A program made the position numbers and the translations under genes. The notes below the pieces were generated by a model. The model made no database searches. It saw nothing but the letters and a program-made list of their open reading frames with translations, and was not told where the DNA came from. From assembly GCA_001899085.1 (NCBI GenBank), contig MKVB01000006.1, positions 53,700 through 99,521 of the forward strand: DNA of 45,822 nucleotides. Direction: 5' to 3'. Below are positions 32,476 through 40,796 of this stretch, one piece after another. The stretch comes from Devosia sp. 66-14 (lineage in GTDB: Bacteria; Pseudomonadota; Alphaproteobacteria; Rhizobiales; Devosiaceae). Numbering within the stretch: position 1 is the first letter of the stretch; each line of letters opens with the position of its first letter.

Positions 32476-34563
32476 CTACGCCACATCCGCCCTGGTGGTC
32501 GGCAGACTCACCACGCGGCCGACCTCGAAGCCCAGCGCCGTGATGTCACGGCGCGCGGCGCCCACCGCCACCGGGTGGCTGTCGGCGCTGGCCACCAGCA
32601 CCACCGTGGCCCTGGCGCCGCTGAACAGCGGCAGGTTGGACGCCATGCCGGCACGACCGGTATCGACGATCACCACGTGATAGATATCGGCAAGCGCCTC
32701 GACCATGGTCAGCGGCCGCGACGAACGACGATCGAGCGAGTTCAGCCGCCCCCATGGCACTTCGGCGAGGTTATCCCCTGCCCGCTGCATCACGTCGCCA
32801 TAATCGGCATGCTCGGCGGCGAGATCGGTGAGCCCAAGCGCGGCGCTCGGCTCGCCGCTGCCGGCGTCGACCACAACGGCGCTGAGGTCGGCCATCAGTG
32901 CGTCCTCGAGCAGGCGATCGATCACCACCAGGGTCCCGGCGCCATCGTCGAGGCTCGCCAGCAATACGGTGCGAAGCTGGTGCGCGCTGACCGCGGCGGA
33001 CAGCTCGGCGAGATCATCGGCGACGGCTATGACAGGACGCGCCGGCGGGGGCGCCAGGCTCGATTCCACCGCATGCTCCAGTTCGTCGTCAATGCGCTCG
33101 TCGTCGGCGAAAGCCGGCGCCTCTTCCTCGTAGAGCCGATCGTCTTCTTCGAACGTCGCGGCGCGCTGCCGCTCGACCAGCACGCGACCGGACATCAGTT
33201 CACCGAACAGAACGGCGCCGATCTGCAGCGCCAGCGCCACGAAGCCGACCGCGCCGAGGATGAGCGGAATCTTCGGCGCAGCAGGCTCGGCCGACGGCGC
33301 CGCCTCGCTGACGATGCGAACATCGGGAAGTGCGGCGTTCGACGCGGTCCGGGAGGTCGCATCGGAATATTTGGCCAGGTAGTTCTCGAGCAGATCGCGC
33401 TGCGCCTTGGCCTCGCGGGCGAGACCGTCGAGGGTGACGCTCCCCTTGGCGGCATCCCCGGCGGTCAGCTTGGTGCGGGTCAGGTCATCGCGAAGCCGCT
33501 GTTCGAGACCCGCCTCGACCTTGGCCTCGGCGTCGAGCGCGTCGGCGACCCGCTCGGCTTCGCTGGAGATCTGCCGGGTCAGTTCGCCGATCTGCGCCTT
33601 GAGCGCCTTGATGGTGGGATGGTTGGACAGCAACGTCGTCGATTTCTGCGCCAGGTCGGCCTGCAGGTTTGCCTTGGTCTGCAAGAGGCTCTGGATCACC
33701 ACCGAATTGCGCACGTCGTTGACGCCGTCCAGCGACTGGCCTGAGGCGATCATCCCGCGGATGACTTTGGAGCGCGACTCGGCGTCGTTCTTGCGCTGCT
33801 GCGCTTCGGCGATCTGGGTGGTGACGACGCTCAGCTGCTGATCGGTCACCGAAACGTTGTTGGTGCCGACATAGAGATCGTTGTCGACCTTGTAGTTGGC
33901 CACGGCGGTCTCGGCGGCCTTGACCTGTGTGCGGAGCTTTTCGATTTCCTGCTGCAGCCACACGGTGGCGTCGGCAGTATCGGTCAGCGACTGGGCGGCG
34001 CGGCGCTTGATGTGCGCGGCAGCGATGGCGTTGGCGATGCGAGCGGCGAGCTCTGAGTTGGTCGAGCGCACAAAGATGGAAATGACCGCCGAGTCGCGCT
34101 CGCGGATCACCGTCATGCGGTCGGCAAGGTTGCCGAGCACGGTCTCGTCGACGCTGCGCTGCTCGGGCGCCCGGCCGATCAACCGCAACAGAAAGCCGAC
34201 CGGCGAGAAGCCGGCATTGGAGAACTCGGGCACCGAGCGGAGGTTTTCCGAATCCACCACCTCGAGCAGCAGGTCGCGCGATTTGATCAGCTCGATCTGG
34301 CTGGACATCAGCGCTTCGGTGTTGACCACATTGCCGCTCGAAGGCGCCTCCATGGCGGCGCGGGTGTAGATATTGTTGCGCGGCTCGACCAGCAGGCTGG
34401 CCGAGGATTCATAGCTCTTGGGAACGAACAGCAGGATCGCCGCCGTCGCGACCAGCAGCAGCACCGTGACGAGCAGGATACGCAGGCCACGCGACAGCAC
34501 GGCGGCGACCAGCGCCCTCACATCCATCCGCACATCTTCGGCGCGCTCGAAATCCGAACTCAC
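32476..34563 (-). CDS. Wzc/GumC-like polysaccharide chain-length protein with degenerate kinase domain
   Basis: 695-aa inner-membrane polysaccharide co-polymerase. TM1 is near residues 27-48 (LRILLVTVLLLVATAAILLF), followed by the Wzz motif (SYESSASLLVEPRNNIYTRA), a long periplasmic coiled coil (about 200-400, WLQQEIEKLRTQVKAAETAV) and TM2 near residue 435 (LILGAVGFVALALQIGAVLF). The cytoplasmic domain has the fold of BY-kinases, with a Walker-B-like VVIVDTGRAG, but the Walker A position reads LASLDDGAGTLVVID with no Lys-Ser/Thr, and there is no C-terminal Tyr cluster. It should control length and export of an exopolysaccharide without kinase activity. Confidence 0.9.
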   Translation of the reverse strand: MSSDFERAEDVRMDVRALVAAVLSRGLRILLVTVLLLVATAAILLFVPKSYESSASLLVEPRNNIYTRAAMEAPSSGNVVNTEALMSSQIELIKSRDLLLEVVDSENLRSVPEFSNAGFSPVGFLLRLIGRAPEQRSVDETVLGNLADRMTVIRERDSAVISIFVRSTNSELAARIANAIAAAHIKRRAAQSLTDTADATVWLQQEIEKLRTQVKAAETAVANYKVDNDLYVGTNNVSVTDQQLSVVTTQIAEAQQRKNDAESRSKVIRGMIASGQSLDGVNDVRNSVVIQSLLQTKANLQADLAQKSTTLLSNHPTIKALKAQIGELTRQISSEAERVADALDAEAKVEAGLEQRLRDDLTRTKLTAGDAAKGSVTLDGLAREAKAQRDLLENYLAKYSDATSRTASNAALPDVRIVSEAAPSAEPAAPKIPLILGAVGFVALALQIGAVLFGELMSGRVLVERQRAATFEEDDRLYEEEAPAFADDERIDDELEHAVESSLAPPPARPVIAVADDLAELSAAVSAHQLRTVLLASLDDGAGTLVVIDRLLEDALMADLSAVVVDAGSGEPSAALGLTDLAAEHADYGDVMQRAGDNLAEVPWGRLNSLDRRSSRPLTMVEALADIYHVVIVDTGRAGMASNLPLFSGARATVVLVASADSHPVAVGAARRDITALGFEVGRVVSLPTTRADVA

Positions 34564-34721
34564 TCGCCCGCCCTCACTGTTACCCCTGAGCTATGCCCCC
34601 GGCGTGGTAAGCATTCGGTTAAGCCGGCTCGCAAAGTGAGACCGTCGAGACGGTTTTCTAAGCAGAATGTTAACCATAGCGCCCGACACTGGCACCCTGA
34701 TCAGAGTTTCCAGGGATGGCC
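34564..34721. promoter_or_regulatory. divergent control region of the exopolysaccharide locus
   Basis: 158 bp between the oppositely oriented chain-length and export genes. It holds a small stem ACCGT-CGAG-ACGGT followed by TTTTCT at about 34651-34670, an attenuator-like shape in the plus direction, 47 nt before the export ATG. No clear sigma70 hexamers. Confidence 0.35.
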
Positions 34722-35276
34722 ATGCGCTGGCTGCGTTTCCTTCTCATTTTGCTGCTTGTGCCGCTGGCTGCCTGTGCCATGAACGGCAAGCCGTCGACCT
34801 ATCTGGTCGAGGTGAAGGGGCCCTACACGCTCGATACCGGCGATGTGGTGCGGGTGAGCGTCTACGGCGAAGCCGAGCTTTCGAAGAGTTATCAGGTAGA
34901 TGATGGTGGCGCGGTGGCGCTGCCGCTGGTTGGACCGGTGAAGGTGCGCGGCAAGACCACCCAACTGGCCGCTGCGTCGATCACTGCCGCACTTGCCCAG
35001 GGCTATATCCGCGAACCCAGCGTTGCCGTCGAGATCGAGACCTATCGCCCGTTCTTCATCCAGGGCGCCGTCAAGAATGGCGGGCAGTTCCCCTATGTCT
35101 ACGGCATGACGGTGCGCGCCGCGATCAGCACTGCCGGGGGTTATTCGGATACCGCGGAGCGCAGCAAGGCGGTGATCTACCGCCGGCAGGGCAACCAGAT
35201 GGTGAAGGGATCGGTCAACCTCGACTTCCCCATTTACCCCGGAGATACCATCGTGGTGTCGGAGCGCTGGCTCTAA
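34722..35276 (+). CDS. polysaccharide export lipoprotein (Wza/GumB/ExoF type)
   Basis: 184-aa outer-membrane export protein. The N-terminus [19 protein letters not shown] has a lipobox (LAAC), so it is a lipoprotein. The export domain includes YTLDTGDVVRVSVYGEAELS, VDDGGAVALPLVGPVKVRGK and YIREPSVAVEIETYRPFFIQ; a SLBB-like part has GAVKNGGQFPYVYGMTVRAA, ISTAGGYSDTAERSKAVIYR and the end FPIYPGDTIVVSERWL. ATG 34722 is chosen because AGGG lies 6 nt upstream; ATG 34716 is also in frame. It opens the plus arm of the locus. Confidence 0.92.
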   Translation: MRWLRFLLILLLVPLAACAMNGKPSTYLVEVKGPYTLDTGDVVRVSVYGEAELSKSYQVDDGGAVALPLVGPVKVRGKTTQLAAASITAALAQGYIREPSVAVEIETYRPFFIQGAVKNGGQFPYVYGMTVRAAISTAGGYSDTAERSKAVIYRRQGNQMVKGSVNLDFPIYPGDTIVVSERWL

Positions 35277-35312
35277 AGGGTTCGGAAACCCCGGCGCCTC
35301 TAACGCTGGGGC

Positions 35313-36488
35313 ATGTCCAGCGCCACTCGTCCGCTCCGCATCCTGCAGATTCTTCGCGCCCCGGTCGGCGGGTTGTTCCGCCACGTCTACGATCTGACGC
35401 ACGAACTGGCGGCGCGCGGCCACGAAATTGGCATCGTCGCGGACAGCCTCCACACCGACGCCCTCACCGAAGAACGGCTCGACCGATTGCGGCCGCTGGC
35501 GCCGCTCGGAATCCATTCCCTGCCGATCCCGCGCAGTTTCGGGGCTGCCGACCTGACCACGCCGTTCAGAGTTCGCCGCCTTGCCGACGAACTGGCGATC
35601 GACGTGCTGCACGGTCACGGCGCCAAAGGCGGGTTCAATGCCCGGCTGGCCCGGGTCGGCGCCCGGCAGCGCGTTTCGCTCTACACGCCGCATGGCGGGG
35701 TGCTGAACTATCGCCCGGGCTCGGTCGCCGGCCAGCTGTTCCGGCTGATCGAGCGCGCCCTGATCGGCGCGACCGATGCGATCGTGTTCGAAAGCGCCTT
35801 CGCGCAGACCGCCTATGCCGAGCAGATCGGCAATCCCTCCTGCCCCGCTCCGGTGATCCATAACGGGCTGATGCCCCATGAGTTCGAGCCGATCGTCCCC
35901 GGCCCCGAGGCGGCCGATTTCGTGTTCATCGGCGAGTTCCGTGCGGTCAAAGGCATTTCCCATCTGCTCGACGCGCTGGTGAACGTCCGTACTCCCGACG
36001 GGCGTCCGGCAACGCTGGTGATGGCCGGCGGCGGGCCTGACCTCGAGGCGATCCAGGCGCAGATCGGCAATCTCGGCCTCGCCGGACGGGTCACCCTGGT
36101 GGGCGTCAAACCGGCGCGGCCGACGCTGCAGCTCGGCCGCATCGCGGTGGTGCCGTCGCTCGCCGAGTCGCTGCCCTATGTGATCCTCGAAGCCGCCGCG
36201 GCGGGCCGGCCGGTGATCGCGACCGACGTCGGCGGCGTCAAGGAAATCTACGGTCCGACCGCGACCAGCCTGCTCCCGGCAGCCGACGCGGCCGCATTGC
36301 GCGGCGCGATGCAAGCGGCCCTCGACGCCCCCGCCGCGGCGAAGCGTGAGGCCGAGCAACGGCTCGCCCATATCCGCCGCGGCTTCTCCATCGCGCATAT
36401 GACCGACCAGATCGAAGCGCTCTACGGGCAGGCACTTGCCACCCGCGCGCCCGCCGACTTCGTGCCGTCCTCGCCGCTCTCATCGTAG
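35313..36488 (+). CDS. glycosyltransferase family 4
   Basis: GT-B fold glycosyltransferase, 391 aa. N-terminal half: LRILQILRAPVGGLFRHVYD, LHGHGAKGGFNARLARVGAR, LYTPHGGVLNYRPGS. C-terminal half: IHNGLMPHEF, FVFIGEFRAVKGISHLLDAL, LVMAGGGPDLEAI, VTLVGVKPARPTLQLG and the donor-site VVPSLAESLPYVILEAAAAG with the E-x7-E pattern. It should add a sugar to the undecaprenyl-linked repeat unit of the exopolysaccharide. It follows the export gene by 36 nt and precedes the initiating sugar-phosphate transferase. Confidence 0.92.
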   Translation: MSSATRPLRILQILRAPVGGLFRHVYDLTHELAARGHEIGIVADSLHTDALTEERLDRLRPLAPLGIHSLPIPRSFGAADLTTPFRVRRLADELAIDVLHGHGAKGGFNARLARVGARQRVSLYTPHGGVLNYRPGSVAGQLFRLIERALIGATDAIVFESAFAQTAYAEQIGNPSCPAPVIHNGLMPHEFEPIVPGPEAADFVFIGEFRAVKGISHLLDALVNVRTPDGRPATLVMAGGGPDLEAIQAQIGNLGLAGRVTLVGVKPARPTLQLGRIAVVPSLAESLPYVILEAAAAGRPVIATDVGGVKEIYGPTATSLLPAADAAALRGAMQAALDAPAAAKREAEQRLAHIRRGFSIAHMTDQIEALYGQALATRAPADFVPSSPLSS

Positions 36489-36524
36489 AGCCATCGCACA
36501 ACAAGAGCCCAGCAAGAGCCACCG

Positions 36525-38042
36525 ATGTTTCATCTCGACCCACAGCAGGCCGTCCTCGAGCACGTCGCGCAACCGCCCAAGGCGAAGCTCGCTCCACCGC
36601 GGCTGAGCGACCTGGCGGCGGCTCTCGCCGATCAGCCGATCGCCCCCACCTATTCGAGCGCCGTCGTCGCCGGCGTGGCGCAGGTGACCGAGACCGTGCT
36701 GTTGATCGTGACCGGCGTCGCGCTGTTCGGAAGCAGTGGCGGCGATACGCTGCTCAGCGTCGTCACGACGCTCGGTGTGGTCGCGGTGGCCCAGGCGTTC
36801 ATCGGCATGCTGCGGCTGCAGGGCATAGCGGCCTATCGCCTCGGCCTCTCACAGCTCTGGAAGGCCGCACTCGGCTGGACCGCGGCGTTCGCGCTGCTCG
36901 GCGGGCTGGTGCTGCTTTATGACAGCGGCCACGCGCTGTCGCGCCCGTGGATCTTCAGTTTCTGGGCCGCCGGGCTCGGCGTGCTGACGGTATACCGCAT
37001 GGTGCTGCATCAGGTGGTGATGCACTGGACCCGCCAGGGCAAGCTGAAGCGCCGCACCGTCATCGTCGGGGGCGGCAAGGATGCCGAAGCGCTGATCGAA
37101 TCGATTCAGAGCAGCGGGCGCGACGACATCGACCTGCTCGGCCTGTTCGACGACCGCAATGACGACCGCTCGCCCGAGTCGGTCGCCAGCCTTGCCAAGC
37201 TCGGCCGCGTCGCCGAACTCACCGAGTTCGCCAGGCAGACGCGCATCGACCTGGTGATCGTTTCGATGCCGCTGTTCGCCGAGCACCGTGTGCTCGACAT
37301 GCTGAAGCAGCTCTGGGTGCTGCCGGTCGATATCCGCCTCTCGGCTCACATGAGCAAGCTGCGCTTCACCTCCAAGGCCTATTCCTATGTCGGCGGGGTG
37401 CCGGTGTTCGACATGGCCGACCGGCCGATCTCGGACTGGAACCTGGTGTTCAAGTGGCTGTTCGACAAGCTGGTCGCCACTACCGCACTGGTGCTGCTCT
37501 CGCCGGTGATGATCGCCACGGCGATCGCCATCAAGCTCGAGAGCAAGGGGCCGGTGTTCTTCCGCCAGAAGCGGCACGGCTTCAACAATCAGCTGATCGA
37601 CATGTGGAAGTTCCGCTCGATGCGGACCGACATGCTCGACGCCAACGCCACCAGGCTCGTCACCAAGGACGATCCGCGCGTCACCAGGGTCGGCAAGTTC
37701 ATCCGCAAGACCTCCATCGATGAGCTGCCGCAGCTCTTCAACGTGCTGCTGGGCGAGCTGTCGATCGTCGGACCGCGTCCGCACGCGCTCGCCGCCAAAG
37801 CCGACAACCAGCTCTACTACGATGCGGTGGAGGGCTATTTCGCCCGCCACCGGGTGAAGCCGGGGATGACCGGCTGGGCCCAGATCCATGGCTGGCGCGG
37901 TGAGACCGACACGGTCGACAAGATCATGCAACGAGTCAAATGCGACCTCTACTACATTGAAAACTGGTCGCTCTGGCTCGACGTGAAGATCGTGGCGCTG
38001 ACCCCGATCTCGCTGTTTACCCAGCGCAAGAACGCGTTCTGA
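36525..38042 (+). CDS. undecaprenyl-phosphate sugar phosphotransferase (WcaJ/PssY type)
   Basis: 505-aa initiating enzyme that transfers a hexose-1-phosphate, typically glucose, from UDP-sugar to undecaprenyl phosphate on the inner membrane. Four N-terminal helices (residues about 45-165) lead to a Rossmann-like cytoplasmic domain (RTVIVGGGKDAEALIESIQ, LLGLFDDRNDD). The catalytic domain begins about residue 305: FDKLVATTALVLLSPVMIAT, GPVFFRQKRHGFNNQLIDMW, KFRSMRTDM, FIRKTSIDELPQLFNVLLGE, LSIVGPRPHA and VKPGMTGWAQIHGWRGETDT. All key Asp-Glu and Arg motifs of the family are present. Confidence 0.95.
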   Translation: MFHLDPQQAVLEHVAQPPKAKLAPPRLSDLAAALADQPIAPTYSSAVVAGVAQVTETVLLIVTGVALFGSSGGDTLLSVVTTLGVVAVAQAFIGMLRLQGIAAYRLGLSQLWKAALGWTAAFALLGGLVLLYDSGHALSRPWIFSFWAAGLGVLTVYRMVLHQVVMHWTRQGKLKRRTVIVGGGKDAEALIESIQSSGRDDIDLLGLFDDRNDDRSPESVASLAKLGRVAELTEFARQTRIDLVIVSMPLFAEHRVLDMLKQLWVLPVDIRLSAHMSKLRFTSKAYSYVGGVPVFDMADRPISDWNLVFKWLFDKLVATTALVLLSPVMIATAIAIKLESKGPVFFRQKRHGFNNQLIDMWKFRSMRTDMLDANATRLVTKDDPRVTRVGKFIRKTSIDELPQLFNVLLGELSIVGPRPHALAAKADNQLYYDAVEGYFARHRVKPGMTGWAQIHGWRGETDTVDKIMQRVKCDLYYIENWSLWLDVKIVALTPISLFTQRKNAF

Positions 38043-38082
38043 AATGACCGGGGCAGGCCACCGGTTCTTCCCCCCACTCGAT

Positions 38083-38164
38083 GTCATCCCGGCGGAAGCC
38101 GGGACCCAACTCGCAGCTTGTGCAGGCCGCGGAGTGGACCCCGACTTTCGCGGCGGTGACGTCC
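38083..38164. repeat. imperfect inverted repeat (GTCATCCCGGCG type)
   Basis: The left arm GTCATCCCGGCGGAAGCCGG with GACCCA and the right arm TGGACCCCGACTTTCGCGGC with GGTGAC are imperfect inverted copies of a palindromic element (GTCATCCCGGCGAAAGCCGGGA-like), with about 30 bp between. It fills the gap between the sugar phosphotransferase and the polymerase-like gene. Spread of this type of element is known in many alphaproteobacteria. Confidence 0.65.
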
Positions 38165-38177
38165 GGTGGATGGCGCG

Positions 38178-39434
38178 ATGAGCACTCTCGCCGCTCGCCC
38201 CTCCCCCACCCTCGCCTCCACCTGGCTCCGCGCCCGCACGACCACGCTGCTCGATGCCCTGGTCGTCGGCTGGATCTTTGCCGGCGGCATGGTGATCACC
38301 GAGCCGTCGCCCTATGAGCTGGCGTTTCTCGCGGTGCTGGGCGTGTCGATGTTTGCCGGTTTCACCCTGCGCCGTTCGACGCTGGGGCTGCTGGTGCTGT
38401 TCGCCAGCTTCGTGCCGTTCGCCATCATCGCTGCCTTCCAGGTGAAGTTCAGTTCCGTCCCCGATGCGCTGGTCTACCAGGCGGTGACGATCTTTCTGTT
38501 CTTCACCTCGTACTGGGTGGCCAACTACGTGGCGGATGCGCCGCAGGCCCGGATGCGGCTGATCATCGGCTCCTACCTCGCCACCGCGGTGATCTCGGCG
38601 ATGCTGGGCACGCTCGGCTATCTGGGTATCGGCCACGACCTGTTCACCCGTTACGACCGGGCCAAGGCGTTCTTCAACGATCCCAATGTCTTTGGCCCGT
38701 TCCTCATCCTGCCCGCCATGTACATGCTGCAGCGCCTGCTGCTGGCGCCGCCACAGCGTGCCCTGTGGGCGGCGCTGGCCTATGGCGTGCTGCTGATCGG
38801 GGTGTTCGCCAGCTTCTCGCGGGCCGCCTGGGGCCACATCGTCATCTCCAGCGCCATCGTCTATGTGCTGATCTTCGTGTTGGAAGCCCATGCCCGCCAG
38901 AAGGTGCGCATGCTGCTGCTCGCCATGAGCGGTCTGCTGCTGCTGCTGGTTGCCGCTGCCGGCGTCCTGTCGATCCCGCAGTTCCGTTCGTTCATCGAAC
39001 TCAGGACCCAGTCACAGAATTACGATACCGGCGAGAGCGGCCGCTTCGGGCGTCAGGGCTATGCGTTCGACCTGGCGCTGCAGCACCCGCTCGGCCTCGG
39101 CCCGCTCGAGTTTCGCAACCTGAGGGTCAAGGAAGAGCCGCACAACACCTATGTGAACGTGCTGCACGCCTATGGCTGGGGCGGCGGGTTCGTCTTCATC
39201 CTGTTCATCGGCGTCACGTTGTGGCGCAGCGCCAGCTTCATCGCCCGCCCCGGCCCCAACCGCCTGCTGTTGATCCCGCTGGTCGGGGTGTTCGTGCCGC
39301 TCGCCGGCGAAGCGGCGATCATCGATATCGACCACTGGCGGCACTTCTTCCTGGTCGCCGGGTTGATCTGGGGCGTCACCGCCGCGTACCGGCAGGTCGA
39401 CAGGCGATTTGGCTTGGCGCCGCCGGTTCCCTGA
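38178..39434 (+). CDS. O-antigen ligase/Wzy-like polysaccharide polymerase
   Basis: Polytopic inner-membrane protein, 418 aa with about ten to eleven helices. Recognised by AKAFFNDPNVFGPFLILPAM, GVFASFSRAAWGHIVISSAI, a large periplasmic loop with FELRTQSQ-like residues and GRFGRQGYAFDLALQHPLG, and PHNTYVNVLHAYGWGGGFVF, the His-containing motif of the Wzy_C family. It likely polymerises repeat units of the exopolysaccharide (Wzy) or ligates them (WaaL); locus context favours polymerase. ATG 38178 is preferred over a GTG four codons earlier. Confidence 0.85.
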   Translation: MSTLAARPSPTLASTWLRARTTTLLDALVVGWIFAGGMVITEPSPYELAFLAVLGVSMFAGFTLRRSTLGLLVLFASFVPFAIIAAFQVKFSSVPDALVYQAVTIFLFFTSYWVANYVADAPQARMRLIIGSYLATAVISAMLGTLGYLGIGHDLFTRYDRAKAFFNDPNVFGPFLILPAMYMLQRLLLAPPQRALWAALAYGVLLIGVFASFSRAAWGHIVISSAIVYVLIFVLEAHARQKVRMLLLAMSGLLLLLVAAAGVLSIPQFRSFIELRTQSQNYDTGESGRFGRQGYAFDLALQHPLGLGPLEFRNLRVKEEPHNTYVNVLHAYGWGGGFVFILFIGVTLWRSASFIARPGPNRLLLIPLVGVFVPLAGEAAIIDIDHWRHFFLVAGLIWGVTAAYRQVDRRFGLAPPVP

Positions 39435-39470
39435 GCGCATGATCGGCGCAGCGCGACAGCGGGGGCAGCC

Positions 39471-39986
39471 GTGGAACCTCAGAACAGCTCGATGCAGGCG
39501 GTGCTCGCCTCGACCAATGACCTCGCCAAGCTGCGCTACGACACGGGCGAAGTGCTGATCAGCGAGGGCCCGGGCAGCGGCGTGCTCTACATTCTCGTCG
39601 ACGGCGCCGTAGAAGTGCTGCGCGGCGACGTGCGGGTGTCGCTGGTGGATGAGCCGGGGGCGGTGTTCGGAGAGATCTCGGCCCTGCTCGGCCGCCCGCA
39701 CAGCGCCACGGTCCGCGCCATCGAACCGGTGATGGTGCACCGCATCGAGGACGCCGAGAGTTTTCTGCAGATGCGGCCCGAGATCGTCTTCCACGTCGCC
39801 CGGATCCTGGCCAGCCGGCTGGTCGACGCCACCACTTACCTCGCCGACCTCAAGCACCAGTTCGCCGATCGCAACGACCATCTGGGGATGGTCGACGAGG
39901 TGCTGGAGGCGCTGGTGAACCAGCAGCTGCCGGCGCAGGCAGCAGCGCCCGTCACCGCCGACGGCAAGCCCGACCCGCGCCTCTGA
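39471..39986 (+). CDS. stand-alone cyclic-nucleotide-binding domain protein
   Basis: 171-aa cytosolic protein with one Crp/Fnr-type cNMP-binding domain (about residues 15-115): YDTGEVLISEGPGSGVLYIL, VDGAVEVLRGDVRVSLVDEP, the phosphate-binding-cassette region AVFGEISALLGRPHSATVRA. The following helix and short C-terminal coiled tail (LADLKHQFADRNDHLGMVDE) contain no HTH. The start is GTG 39471. It directly follows the polymerase gene (36 nt), so it may couple nucleotide level to polysaccharide output, but its partner is unknown. The Arg-Ser-Ala tip differs slightly from E. coli CRP, so cAMP binding is not certain. Confidence 0.87.
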   Translation: MEPQNSSMQAVLASTNDLAKLRYDTGEVLISEGPGSGVLYILVDGAVEVLRGDVRVSLVDEPGAVFGEISALLGRPHSATVRAIEPVMVHRIEDAESFLQMRPEIVFHVARILASRLVDATTYLADLKHQFADRNDHLGMVDEVLEALVNQQLPAQAAAPVTADGKPDPRL

Positions 39987-39992
39987 GCCGCG

Positions 39993-40778
39993 CTAGGCCG
40001 CAACGGCGGCGCGGGGCAGCCAGGCCGGCCATTGCAGCATCTCCTCCGGCACGCCGTTATTGCCCCAATCGAGCGTTCCCGCTCCCTCGAACGAGAACCA
40101 CGCGGCCTGCTTGAGTTCGGTATCGACCACGATGTGGGTCGGCACCTCGCCCACCTGCCTGCCGGGATTGAAGATCCAGGTTTCCCCGAGCCGCGAGGCC
40201 CACGAGCCGCCGCGCGCGAACGGCGCCTCATGCACATGTCCGCTGAACACCAGTTGCGGCTGGTACTGGGCGATCCACCCGGCGAGTTCCACGTCGCCGT
40301 AATGCCGCGAGCCCGACCAGCTTACCGGCGCCTCGGCAGGTGGCGCGTGATAGACCCAGAACCAGTTGCGCCCGCGCAGCGTCGCGGCTTCCGCCAGCTG
40401 GCGCCCGATAGCGCGCCGCGCGATGTCGCCATCCCACCAGGGGCAGATGGTGATGCTGTCCTCGCCGATCGCAAAGGTCTCGTTGTCGGCATGAGCACCC
40501 GGCCCGCGCGCATAGGGCACCCAGCGCGCATAGCGCTCGCCGGTCGAATAGGTGTGGTTGAGATCGTGGTTGCCCGAGCAGATCACCAGCGGCGCGATGG
40601 CGCGCAGGCGCTCCAGATATTTCAGCACCACCACCATCTGGGCGCTGGCGGTGACGAACGAGCCGCCATCCAGCAAGTCTCCAGCGATGATCAGCAAGTC
40701 ATAGCGATTGGCGACCGAGACGAGCCAATCGAACTGCGGCAGGTTGTAGTGTAGATCGGCGACGGCGAGGATGCGCAT
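39993..40778 (-). CDS. metallophosphoesterase (calcineurin-like)
   Basis: 261-aa phosphoesterase with the five-motif binuclear metal site: AVADLHYN (D-x-H), LLIIAGDLLDGG (GDxxD), VICSGNHDLN (GNHD/E), YHAPPA (H) and VFSGHVHEAP (GHxH). Substrate may be a phosphomonoester, phosphodiester or nucleotide. GGGGGAGGG stands 6 nt upstream of the ATG. It follows the APH-like kinase gene by 18 nt on the same strand, so both may form one unit, and it converges on the cNMP-domain gene with 6 nt between stops. Confidence 0.92.
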   Translation of the reverse strand: MRILAVADLHYNLPQFDWLVSVANRYDLLIIAGDLLDGGSFVTASAQMVVVLKYLERLRAIAPLVICSGNHDLNHTYSTGERYARWVPYARGPGAHADNETFAIGEDSITICPWWDGDIARRAIGRQLAEAATLRGRNWFWVYHAPPAEAPVSWSGSRHYGDVELAGWIAQYQPQLVFSGHVHEAPFARGGSWASRLGETWIFNPGRQVGEVPTHIVVDTELKQAAWFSFEGAGTLDWGNNGVPEEMLQWPAWLPRAAVAA

Positions 40779-40796
40779 GGCGCCCTCCCCCGGCCA

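Noticed and set aside
36849-38891. 680-codon open frame on the minus strand
   Set aside because: It is antisense to the sugar phosphotransferase and polymerase genes, very rich in His, Gln, Arg and Gly, without domain motifs.
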